A stretch of DNA of 7,298 nucleotides from Treponema sp. UBA3870 (lineage in GTDB: Bacteria; Spirochaetota; Spirochaetia; Treponematales; Treponemataceae): assembly GCA_002392275.1 (NCBI GenBank), contig DGGQ01000061.1, forward strand, positions 1 through 7,298. Reading direction: 5' to 3'. Numbering within the stretch: position 1 is the stretch's first letter; the number at the start of each line of letters is the position of its first letter. Of this stretch, positions 1-6,049 are shown one piece after another. The translations under genes were made by a program, and so were the position numbers. The notes under the pieces are model-generated. The model ran no database searches and was not told where the DNA came from. It saw only the letters and a program-made list of their open reading frames with translations.

Positions 1-842
1 CCAATTCCAGCCATAAGGACAACACCGGTCGTAATCAGAATGGCAGGCATGGCCTTGGACTTTTTTTCCTTTCTGTCATCGGAATCTCCGCCGTTTCCAT
101 ATCCACCATCATCACCGCCAAAAGATGAAGGAGGCTCGTCGTCTCCACCGGAATATCCAGATGAGGATGACAGGGACGATTGTTCACTTTCGCCCGAGAA
201 TCTGGAGCTTGAAGAATACCCGGAACCAAATGATGCGCTCTCGGTGCTTTCCGACGGGACATCGGAAGATTTAGGAACCAAGTAGTCAGATTTTCCAGAG
301 ACACCAAGATAGTCCGCAACATCGTCATTGAATGTTGATTTCTTTGCCACCGTGGATTTTACGGACGAAGAAGCGTTCGACGTTCCGGCAGAGGAGTACG
401 GTGTGCTTGAAAAAAGATCCGCGGTTGAGGCCGATGCTGTTGATGCGGATGCAGCTGTAGCGGCGGCCACAGTTTTTTCCGTGGACACAGGTTTTGAGGC
501 CGCCCTGGTACTTGTTTTTGCAGGAGCGGCTTTTGCGGTTCCCACGGTCTTTGCTGTCGATACGGTCCTTGCTGGAGCTTTGGTTCCCGGTCCAACGCTC
601 GTTCTTGCGGTTGAGGACGTTTTTCTTCCTGCCCCCGTCGAAGAGGATGCCGTTTTTGTTGTTCCAGCCGGTCTTGCGGTTCTGGATGCGGCAGTCTTTT
701 CCGCAGCGGCGGAGCGGGTCCCTGATGCGGAACGTGTTCCGGGGGTTGAACGGGCTGTTCCCGTTGTCGATCTTGTAGTTGTTTTCTTTGTTCCGGTCTT
801 TGCCGTACCGTTTTCTTTATTCGAGCTCTGATTCGTAGCCAT
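1..842 (-). CDS. Ser/Thr/Ala-rich disordered protein with a membrane segment (3' end outside window)
   Basis: An open frame runs without a stop from the ATG at 842-840 to the window edge, giving 280 residues. An AAGGA ribosome site lies 10 bases upstream (853-857). Residues 1 to about 145 are low complexity, almost only Thr, Ser, Ala, Lys, Arg, Gly and Pro. A short more ordered piece follows (FNDDVADYLGV, 171-181), then a Ser-rich stretch and an acidic Gly/Asp stretch to about 256. A basic cluster (RKEKKSK, 257-263) precedes a hydrophobic segment starting at about 264 (AMPAILITTGVVLMAGIG), probably a transmembrane helix. The basic side suggests the long disordered N-terminus is cytoplasmic and a C-terminal part lies outside the inner membrane. 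It overlaps the upstream TPR gene by 26 bases in another frame, so the two are probably one operon. I do not recognise the family, and the function may be defined by the missing C-terminus. Confidence 0.75.
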   Translation of the reverse strand, partial: MATNQSSNKENGTAKTGTKKTTTRSTTGTARSTPGTRSASGTRSAAAEKTAASRTARPAGTTKTASSSTGAGRKTSSTARTSVGPGTKAPARTVSTAKTVGTAKAAPAKTSTRAASKPVSTEKTVAAATAASASTASASTADLFSSTPYSSAGTSNASSSVKSTVAKKSTFNDDVADYLGVSGKSDYLVPKSSDVPSESTESASFGSGYSSSSRFSGESEQSSLSSSSGYSGGDDEPPSSFGGDDGGYGNGGDSDDRKEKKSKAMPAILITTGVVLMAGI

Positions 843-1716
843 AGTCTACCGTTCCTTCAGCACCTGCTGACATATTTTTTGTTTCTGCGTCCTGCAGTGA
901 AGCAGCAACGTCTTCTAGTAATCTGCGTTTTCTTTCTGCCTCGGCGGCGGCCTGTCTTTCTGCTTCCGCGGCTTTTTCCGCTGCGGCCCTTGCTTCGGCT
1001 TCTGCTCTTGCGGCCTGGATTCTAGCTTCCTCGGCGGCTCTTTCTGCCTCAATACGCGCGGCTTCCTCGATTGCAGCCTTTTCCGCCGCCACACGGGCAT
1101 TCTCAGCCTCAATACGTGCGTTCTCAGCCTGGATTCTGGCTTCCTCGACCCTTATCTTTTCTTCCTCCTGGGCAATCTTCTGGACCTCCTCATCAAGAAG
1201 TCCAATTATCACCTGGATTTCATCGTACTGTGAGTTGTCGGGTCTAAGCTCCTGATAGCGTATATAGTCCTCACGGCTTTCCTTGTACCTGCCCTGCTTC
1301 AATAGAGCCTGCGCCCTGTTGAGTATGGCCGGGGAATAGGTAGTGTCCGCCGATATTGCCATTGTGTACCATTTTTCCGCCGCACCATAGTTTTCCATCT
1401 TGAAAGCTATGTTTCCAGCGTTGTAGGCGATTATCTTCTTGTTGGTCCCTGTAGCAAGCATTCCCTTGTTGCAGACCTCCAGAGCCTCGGAATACCGCTC
1501 AAGCTGGTAGTAGGAAAGGGCCAGATATATGTAAGCCCTCGGATTTCCGCCCTCTGTTATTGAGGTCTCCAGAAACGGTATAGCCTTTGACGGTTCGTTC
1601 TTTCTAAAATACTCTTCCCCTTTGGTGAAATTTGAGTTTTGCGCGAATGCAGACATCCCCGAAAACAGCACCAGGAAAACAGCTGGAAGGATTTTTTTAA
1701 GGATATTTGTCTTCAT
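817..1716 (-). CDS. Secreted TPR protein with long Ala/Glu/Arg coiled coil
   Basis: This 299-residue protein is exported to the periplasm or cell surface. The start is set by an AGGAGG site 8 bases upstream of the ATG at 1716; a longer reading from 1746 would put ten polar residues before the signal peptide. Residues 1-25 form a Sec signal peptide (basic KTNILKK, hydrophobic core, AFA|Q cleavage site); there is no lipobox Cys. About 30-165 holds three to four TPR-type helical pairs (for example AYIYLALSYYQLERYSEALE). About 175-270 is a highly charged helix with near seven-residue repeats (ARIQAEN, ARIEAEN, ARVAAEK), like TolA-type coiled coils. The tail is short and acidic. TPRs suggest protein binding, and the helix could span the periplasm. 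The next gene on the same strand overlaps its end by 26 bases. The exact role is unknown; no enzyme motif is visible. Confidence 0.88.
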   Translation of the reverse strand: MKTNILKKILPAVFLVLFSGMSAFAQNSNFTKGEEYFRKNEPSKAIPFLETSITEGGNPRAYIYLALSYYQLERYSEALEVCNKGMLATGTNKKIIAYNAGNIAFKMENYGAAEKWYTMAISADTTYSPAILNRAQALLKQGRYKESREDYIRYQELRPDNSQYDEIQVIIGLLDEEVQKIAQEEEKIRVEEARIQAENARIEAENARVAAEKAAIEEAARIEAERAAEEARIQAARAEAEARAAAEKAAEAERQAAAEAERKRRLLEDVAASLQDAETKNMSAGAEGTVDYGYESELE

Positions 1717-1724
1717 CAATACAA

Positions 1725-1730
1725 CCTCCT
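1725..1730 (-). promoter_or_regulatory. Ribosome binding site AGGAGG for the secreted TPR gene
   Basis: The minus strand reads AGGAGG followed by 8 bases (TTGTATTG) and then the ATG at 1716. This perfect Shine-Dalgarno match places the start at 1716, directly before a classical signal peptide, rather than at the in-frame codon at 1746. Confidence 0.85.
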
Positions 1731-1834
1731 CATTACCATTTGACATATTCGCATAAAACAGTTAATCTTTCAATAGTTGCAACTCGCAGATGACATGCAA
1801 CATTACCATAATACAAACTGAAAACAATAATATA

Positions 1835-1864
1835 TTGCCAAGGTAACTTTCCGTGGCGGATATT
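1835..1864 (+). promoter_or_regulatory. Possible sigma-70-type promoter for the plus-strand operon
   Basis: TTGCCA (1835-1840, five of six matches to a -35 box) and GATATT (1859-1864, four of six to a -10 box) are separated by 18 bases, upstream of the four-gene set starting at 1974. The 257-base gap between divergent genes (1717-1973) must hold promoters for both directions, but it is AT-rich and weak matches occur by chance. I could not pick a convincing minus-strand promoter. Confidence 0.25.
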
Positions 1865-1920
1865 CTGCGGTAAGTCCCCAAAATTCCGGTTTTCTGGCAG
1901 CCGAAACAAAAAAAATGTCA

Positions 1921-1938
1921 GGGTGGAATCTGCCACCC
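1921..1938. other. Hairpin with minus-side T-run in the divergent intergenic region
   Basis: GGGTGG (1921-1926) and CCACCC (1933-1938) are perfect inverted repeats around a 6-base loop, so the leader RNA of the plus-strand operon can fold here, 35 bases before its ATG. Read on the minus strand, the stem is followed after five bases by eight T residues (1908-1915 region), resembling a weak intrinsic terminator upstream of the secreted TPR gene. Whether it is an attenuator, an insulator or chance is open. Confidence 0.4.
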
Positions 1939-1973
1939 GCAACCAAGAATATGAGAAAGGGGTATTTGGATAT

Positions 1974-3341
1974 ATGAATCCAGTCATTCTGATTATAAGC
2001 CTAGTGCTTGTCGCAATAATAGTTTTCGCCGCAGTTATGCTTATACGCAACATACTCGCACCCAAAAAGATTGGAAGCATAAAAAAGCTTATCAAGGATG
2101 GAAAATACCAGGCCGCCGAGAAAATCGCAAAGGCAATTCTGACCAAAAACTCAAGGGACTATGAGGCACACTACTGGCTTGGAGAGACTTATATGGCATC
2201 GGGCAAGCAGGAGCAGGCTTACATAGAGTTCAAGGCCGTGAACGACAATGCAGTGCTTGACGGATCGATTCCGGAAATCAATTTAAGGAAGAATCTCACC
2301 AAACTTTACCATAAATATGGCGAAGAGGAGTCCGCGCTCAGGGAATACCTTCTCCTCACAAAGCTGGAGCCACAGAACGCCGAAAACTTCTACAATGCTG
2401 GAAAAATCTACGAGGCAAGTGGCGACACAAGCATGGCGGTCGGAATGTACCAGAAGACCATCGGCGTGAACAAAAAACATTCCAAGGCACACTCCGCGCT
2501 GGGCTACATTTTTTTGAAGAACAAGCAGTACGTGTCCGCGCAGTCAGAAATCGACCAGGCACTTAGGCTGGAGCCGGAATGTTGGTCAAACTACTACTAC
2601 CAGGGCAAACTCCTGATGGAAACTGGAAACTACGGTGCAGCCCTCAAGTCATTTGAAAAATCAGAGCGCGCGCCGGAATACAGACAGAAGGCCCTTATTG
2701 AGCGCGGAAACTGTTTTATGAAGGCAGAGAACTACGAGAGCGCAATCCAGGAGTTCATCAACGCAATCCAGTGTTCCAAGGACCCGAAGGCAAACGACAT
2801 TCTCTATGCCAGATATTTCCTCGCATCCTGCTACGAAAAGACCCACAACATCGAAAGGGCAATCGAGCAGTGGGAAAAAATCAAGCAGAAGAACGCACAG
2901 TTCCGCGACGTGGCACAAAAGTTGCAGGAATACCGCGACCTCCAGTCAAACGACAGTATGAAGGAATACCTTACCTCCAGCGTACCGAATTTTGTGGAGC
3001 TGTGCAAAAGTACAGTCGCAAACGCTTACCAGCTTGAGGCACAGAGCGTGGACGAGACACCGTTTGGATGTTCCATGGTCTGCGTGGAAAACAAAAATGG
3101 CGAATGGAGGAACGCCCGTCCGCTGATGTTCCTTGTGGATTTCCACAGGGATGCGGAGCCTGTCAAAGACAACGCAATCAGAAAGATTGCCGACAAGCTC
3201 AAGGAACTGTCGTACTACAAGGCGATTGTTTTTTCATCCTCCGGCTTTACAAATCTGGCCCTGCAGTACGCTGAAACACGCCCGGTCATCTTGATTGACA
3301 GGGAGCATCTGGAGACAATTCTTTCCAAGGCAGCCCTGTAA
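1974..3341 (+). CDS. Membrane-anchored TPR protein with degenerate Mrr-like C-terminal domain
   Basis: This 455-residue protein is the first gene of the plus-strand set. I chose the ATG at 1974 because it directly precedes the membrane helix and has an AAAGGGG site 11 bases upstream; an in-frame GTG at 1923 only adds polar residues. Residues 3-24 are one transmembrane helix followed by basic residues (RNILAPKK), which predicts a cytoplasmic body. About 33-323 is a run of TPR units (for example AHYWLGETYMASGKQEQAYIEF, about 65-86). About 336-455 resembles the Mrr-type restriction endonuclease fold: a helix FVELCKSTV, strands, a helix, then KAIVFSSSGFTNLALQYA and VILIDREHLETIL. Where active Mrr proteins have a catalytic Asp and QxK, I see no clear equivalents (LVDFHR, 387-392), so it is probably a binding domain rather than a nuclease. 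Its stop codon is directly followed by the ATG of the phosphoesterase gene. Confidence 0.9.
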   Translation: MNPVILIISLVLVAIIVFAAVMLIRNILAPKKIGSIKKLIKDGKYQAAEKIAKAILTKNSRDYEAHYWLGETYMASGKQEQAYIEFKAVNDNAVLDGSIPEINLRKNLTKLYHKYGEEESALREYLLLTKLEPQNAENFYNAGKIYEASGDTSMAVGMYQKTIGVNKKHSKAHSALGYIFLKNKQYVSAQSEIDQALRLEPECWSNYYYQGKLLMETGNYGAALKSFEKSERAPEYRQKALIERGNCFMKAENYESAIQEFINAIQCSKDPKANDILYARYFLASCYEKTHNIERAIEQWEKIKQKNAQFRDVAQKLQEYRDLQSNDSMKEYLTSSVPNFVELCKSTVANAYQLEAQSVDETPFGCSMVCVENKNGEWRNARPLMFLVDFHRDAEPVKDNAIRKIADKLKELSYYKAIVFSSSGFTNLALQYAETRPVILIDREHLETILSKAAL

Positions 3342-4109
3342 ATGAAATTCCTCTGCGTCTCGGACATTGTGGACCCGCTGATTTATTCAACATCGGTCAA
3401 GGAACGGTACAGCGACATCGATGCAATAATCTGCGCCGGGGACCTTTCCATGGAGTACCAGGATTTCATTGTCACCGCGCTCAACAAGCCCATGTTCTTT
3501 GTATTCGGGAACCATGACCTGAAGGACTTCTATCTCTACAACAAAAAAAACACAAGGATTCCCCAGTCGTCAAACATGACGGCCATGCAGGCACTGGACA
3601 GGGCGCACGGGGGCGACTACATCAGCAACAGGTCGATTGCGTGCAGGAACCTTTCGTTCACTCTGCCCAACGGAAAAAAGACCCCCCTTTTGATTACGGG
3701 AGTCTCAGGTTCAATACGCTACAACCAAGGCGAAGACCAGTTCACCGAGGCGCAGATGAAGTGGCAGCTTCTAAGGCTTGCCCCCAAAATGATATGGAAC
3801 AAAATACGCTACGGAAGATGCTGCGACATTTTTTTGACGCACGCCTCTCCCCGGCACATACACGACCGTGAGGACCCCTGCCACAAGGGATTCGAGTGTT
3901 TTAACTGGTTCATCGAGCATTTCAAGCCCGCCATGCTGATTCACGGACACATACATCTGTACGATTTGCAGGCAGTCCGTACGACACAAAGCAAGGAGAC
4001 TATGGTGATAAACTGCTACAGCCATCTTGTCATTGATTACCAGCCCAATTTCACGGGGAAAAAAGGAGAAACCATTGGCTCAGTCATTAATATCCTCTCA
4101 GACAGATGA
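3342..4109 (+). CDS. Metallophosphoesterase with altered first metal motif
   Basis: This 255-residue calcineurin-like phosphoesterase is cytoplasmic; no signal peptide or membrane helix is seen. The motifs, in order, are SDIVD at 7-11 (the place of the usual D-x-H, with Val instead of His), AGDL (32-35), GNHD (56-59), a THASP His at 167 and GHIH (202-205). All but the first-motif His are present. Members of this fold cleave phosphomonoesters or phosphodiesters, including cyclic nucleotides and nucleic acids; the substrate cannot be read from the sequence. The loss of His may weaken or alter the first metal site, though Asp11 is a nearby possible replacement. The ATG follows the stop of the TPR/Mrr-like gene with no gap, and the end overlaps the ParB-like gene by 35 bases, which points to translational coupling and a shared process. 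Confidence 0.9.
   Translation: MKFLCVSDIVDPLIYSTSVKERYSDIDAIICAGDLSMEYQDFIVTALNKPMFFVFGNHDLKDFYLYNKKNTRIPQSSNMTAMQALDRAHGGDYISNRSIACRNLSFTLPNGKKTPLLITGVSGSIRYNQGEDQFTEAQMKWQLLRLAPKMIWNKIRYGRCCDIFLTHASPRHIHDREDPCHKGFECFNWFIEHFKPAMLIHGHIHLYDLQAVRTTQSKETMVINCYSHLVIDYQPNFTGKKGETIGSVINILSDR
4063..4068 (+). promoter_or_regulatory. Ribosome binding site AAGGAG selecting a TTG start
   Basis: AAGGAG lies inside the end of the phosphoesterase gene, six bases before TTG at 4075-4077. No ATG exists near the start of the ParB-like frame; the other candidate TTG at 4027 lacks a comparable site. This makes 4075 the best start. Confidence 0.75.
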
Positions 4110-4995
4110 GGATTTCAACAAGGCCCGCAACAAGGCGCTTATTAACGAAATCCAGCACCTGCTAAATCCAGAAGAGGCCACGCTTATTTCATTCACCGAC
4201 ATAAAAAAGATGCTTCGGCCAAAAAACGAGGTCTACAAGGGGATGCAGGTAGTCCCAATCAAACTGATTGTGGGAAGCGAAGGTCGTTACAAGGATTTCG
4301 ACAACCATTTTTTTCCAAAGAGCAACTTCCTCAAAGCCAGATGGGAGCGTGTAGATTCAGCAGTCCTCCAGTCAATCACCCTGCCACCAATCAGTCTGTA
4401 TGAGGCGGGTGGACTTTTTTTTGTGCGCGACGGAAACCACCGTGTCTCTGTAGCAAAAATGAAGGGACAGGAATACATTGACGCCGAGGTCGTGAGTCTC
4501 CAGAGCGAAATAAAGCTCAAGCCAAGCACTTCAAAAAAAAATATTTTGAAGCAGGTCCTGAACTACGAAAAGCGCGTGTTCTATTCCGAAACAAATTTCG
4601 GTGACATAACCGACTACTGGTGTCTTGATTTCACCACACCCGGACAATACGACGTGATTTACAACCACATAATCACCCACAGATACTACATCAACATGGA
4701 CAAGACCGATGAGATTCCGTTTGAGGATGCGGCACTTTCATGGTTCACAAATGTTTACCAGCCGGTAATACAGGCACTGGAGGCCAACCACATAAAACGG
4801 ATTTTCAAGCACCGCACAGTCTCCGACATGTACATATATCTGATAAAATATTGGGACGAACTGAAGCAGAAATTTGGAAACGATTTTTCCCTGGAGGCTG
4901 CCGTCAAGGATTTCAAAAAGGAATACACAAAAAACCGGCTGTTCAGCAAAATCAAAAACATCTTCGCAAAGAAAAAGATGTCTACAAAAAGCTAA
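4075..4995 (+). CDS. ParB/sulfiredoxin-fold domain protein
   Basis: This is a 306-residue cytoplasmic protein starting at TTG 4075 (AAGGAG six bases upstream) and overlapping the phosphoesterase gene by 35 bases. Residues about 58-140 form a ParB/Srx-like domain: VVPIKLIVGSEGRYKDFDNHF, then a helix, then LPPISLYEAGGLFFVRDGNHRV with the DGNHR motif at 119-123 and AKMKGQEYIDAEV after it. In this fold the motif binds nucleotide phosphate or DNA. Related stand-alone proteins are often annotated as ParB-like although they lack the helix-turn-helix of chromosomal ParB; I see none here. Residues about 155-285 are a mainly helical, aromatic-rich region I do not recognise, and the tail (290-306) is strongly basic. 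It is not a chromosome partition ParB by architecture. Gene order suggests it works with the membrane TPR protein and the phosphoesterase, perhaps as a nucleotide-binding switch. Confidence 0.85.
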   Translation: MAQSLISSQTDEDFNKARNKALINEIQHLLNPEEATLISFTDIKKMLRPKNEVYKGMQVVPIKLIVGSEGRYKDFDNHFFPKSNFLKARWERVDSAVLQSITLPPISLYEAGGLFFVRDGNHRVSVAKMKGQEYIDAEVVSLQSEIKLKPSTSKKNILKQVLNYEKRVFYSETNFGDITDYWCLDFTTPGQYDVIYNHIITHRYYINMDKTDEIPFEDAALSWFTNVYQPVIQALEANHIKRIFKHRTVSDMYIYLIKYWDELKQKFGNDFSLEAAVKDFKKEYTKNRLFSKIKNIFAKKKMSTKS

Positions 4996-5018
4996 AAAAG
5001 TATTATACAATTTACGGC

Positions 5019-5024
5019 AAGGAG
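5019..5024 (+). promoter_or_regulatory. Ribosome binding site AAGGAG for the Pr6Pr-like gene
   Basis: AAGGAG is followed by eight bases and the ATG at 5033. It sets the start of the membrane protein; the frame is open upstream to 4874, but that part lies inside the ParB-like gene and is polar and basic. Confidence 0.85.
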
Positions 5025-5032
5025 ATACAAAA

Positions 5033-5617
5033 ATGAACGGCAAGGACAAGATACGGAGCGCATCTACCTTGATTCTGGGAGCGCTCTTTCTTACGGCAAC
5101 GATATTGGGGTATTGCAAGGACCCTGTCAGCATGAGCGAATACTGCTTTATTTCCGGAATGACGGTTGGTCTTATCCTCATTGCATCCTTCTTTTATTCT
5201 CTTGCGGCAAAAAGATTCTTTCCTGAATGGATTTATGCCGACTGCATGATAACAGTTTTCGTCATATTCCTTGCAACAATTATTCTGCGCCTTAACCTTG
5301 ACGGGGCATTCGTGTCCATTCACATTGTGAATCCAATACTGCTGTTTTTATATTGGGCAATTTTCTGCAACCACAACAGGATAAAGAATCACTTGTTGAT
5401 TTCAACCTGCCTTGTTTTTCCTCTGGCTTATCTGATGATTGCAAAAATCGTTCAGTTTGCAACAGGGAACTGTCCATTTCCGGCTGTCCTCTTATTTGAA
5501 GGGAACCCACCGCACCTTGTGATTGTTTACATCGCTGCGGTGTGCCTTGTTTATTTGATTCTGAATTATATTCTTCACTTCATCAACAGAGCCATACACA
5601 AAAAAACTCCCCAGTAA
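5033..5617 (+). CDS. Six-helix membrane protein, Pr6Pr-like
   Basis: This 194-residue integral inner-membrane protein has a start fixed by AAGGAG eight bases before the ATG. Six hydrophobic segments are visible at about 11-27, 40-59, 69-86, 93-112, 119-140 and 161-184, with basic ends (KDKIR at the start, HKK at the end). The motif HIVNPILLFLYWAIF (97-111), the FPLAYL helix and the NCPFPAVL loop before the last helix resemble the bacterial Pr6Pr family (FAR-17a/AIG1-like). The biochemical role of bacterial Pr6Pr proteins is not established, so none is assigned. A 37-base gap separates it from the ParB-like gene; no terminator is seen in between, so it may be the last gene of the same transcript. 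Its stop codon lies inside a terminator hairpin shared with the opposite strand. Confidence 0.8.
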   Translation: MNGKDKIRSASTLILGALFLTATILGYCKDPVSMSEYCFISGMTVGLILIASFFYSLAAKRFFPEWIYADCMITVFVIFLATIILRLNLDGAFVSIHIVNPILLFLYWAIFCNHNRIKNHLLISTCLVFPLAYLMIAKIVQFATGNCPFPAVLLFEGNPPHLVIVYIAAVCLVYLILNYILHFINRAIHKKTPQ

Positions 5618-5634
5618 ATATTCTACCGGGGAGT
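5600..5634 (-). terminator. Intrinsic terminator for minus-strand transcription
   Basis: Seven paired bases (5606-5612 with 5628-5634, ACTCCCC/GGGGAGT), one mismatch and three more pairs (5614-5616 with 5624-5626) enclose a 7-base loop. On the minus strand the stem is followed by a run of T (complement of A at 5600-5606), so it terminates RNA coming from the decayed gene at 5661-6010. On the plus strand no U-run follows, so it can only act as an end hairpin for the Pr6Pr-like transcript, whose stop codon (5615-5617) lies within it. Confidence 0.8.
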
Positions 5635-5660
5635 CATGGCGAATCTATCGCACTTTGCTT

Positions 5661-6010
5661 TTAACGAAGAATTTCTGTTTCTGAGTAATCGCGGTTGAGC
5701 GTGGTTTCCCTCAGTTCAATGCTTGAATAGAACAGGGCAAGTCGCATTCGATAGTCAAAGTCATAAATCAGGCCGTAAGAATTCTTGAGTCCAGTTGTAA
5801 TCTTGCTCTTTGCGGCCTCCTTTTCCAGATTACATCACTGGCTGCCATATACTTGATTGACGTGTTTTTCCAGCCGCCACATAGATTTCCCTCCTTGTCA
5901 CGCATAAGCTCAGTCTTTGACAAGTCTATCTTTTCATAGAGCTGAGAGACATCTATGGCAGCATTTATTTCACGTGCAGACAGACTCCCAGCATTGATTC
6001 TTGAGGTCAT
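5661..6010 (-). pseudogene. Frameshifted hypothetical gene remnant
   Basis: Two consecutive minus-strand frames both look like protein. The first starts at the ATG at 6010 (MTSRINAGSLSAREINAAID...) and reads sensibly to about KYMAASD near 5834; the frame then continues only to a stop at 5768. From about 5833 a second frame reads NLEKEAAKSKITTGLKNSYG... LFYSSIELRETTLNRDYSE and stops at 5661. Joining them gives about 115 residues, so one base was gained or two lost near 5828-5836. Upstream, other frames also have short sensible stretches (GGWYTYDLKNQCWE, 5993-6034 region), so the 5' part may be broken again or missing. A proper terminator follows downstream. I do not recognise the family. It lies back to back with a damaged IS66 transposase, which suits a decaying accessory region. 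A sequencing error is the alternative explanation. Confidence 0.55.
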
Positions 6011-6049
6011 AGGTGTACCAGCCTCCTGTCATCATGCTTTGAACACTTA

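Noticed and set aside
328..831. Plus-strand frame rich in Val, Ala and Phe
   Set aside because: It is the mirror of the Thr/Ser/Ala-rich minus-strand gene; the minus frame has a ribosome site, stays open to the window edge and continues an operon.
1923..1973. GTG start extending the TPR/Mrr-like protein
   Set aside because: It would place 17 polar residues before the membrane helix, has no good ribosome site and covers the leader hairpin.
1733..2146. Minus-strand frame across the divergent region and start of the TPR/Mrr-like gene
   Set aside because: It overlaps a clear coding region on the other strand and has no recognisable protein pattern; it is a shadow frame.
1923..3341. Active Mrr restriction system
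   Set aside because: No methyltransferase is nearby and the catalytic residues of the nuclease fold are not visible.
4075..4995. Chromosome partition ParB with a partner ParA
   Set aside because: No ParA-type ATPase, no parS-like inverted repeat noticed and no helix-turn-helix after the ParB/Srx domain.
4738..5181. Minus-strand frame overlapping the ParB-like and Pr6Pr-like genes
   Set aside because: It spans two well-supported plus-strand genes and has no domain of its own.
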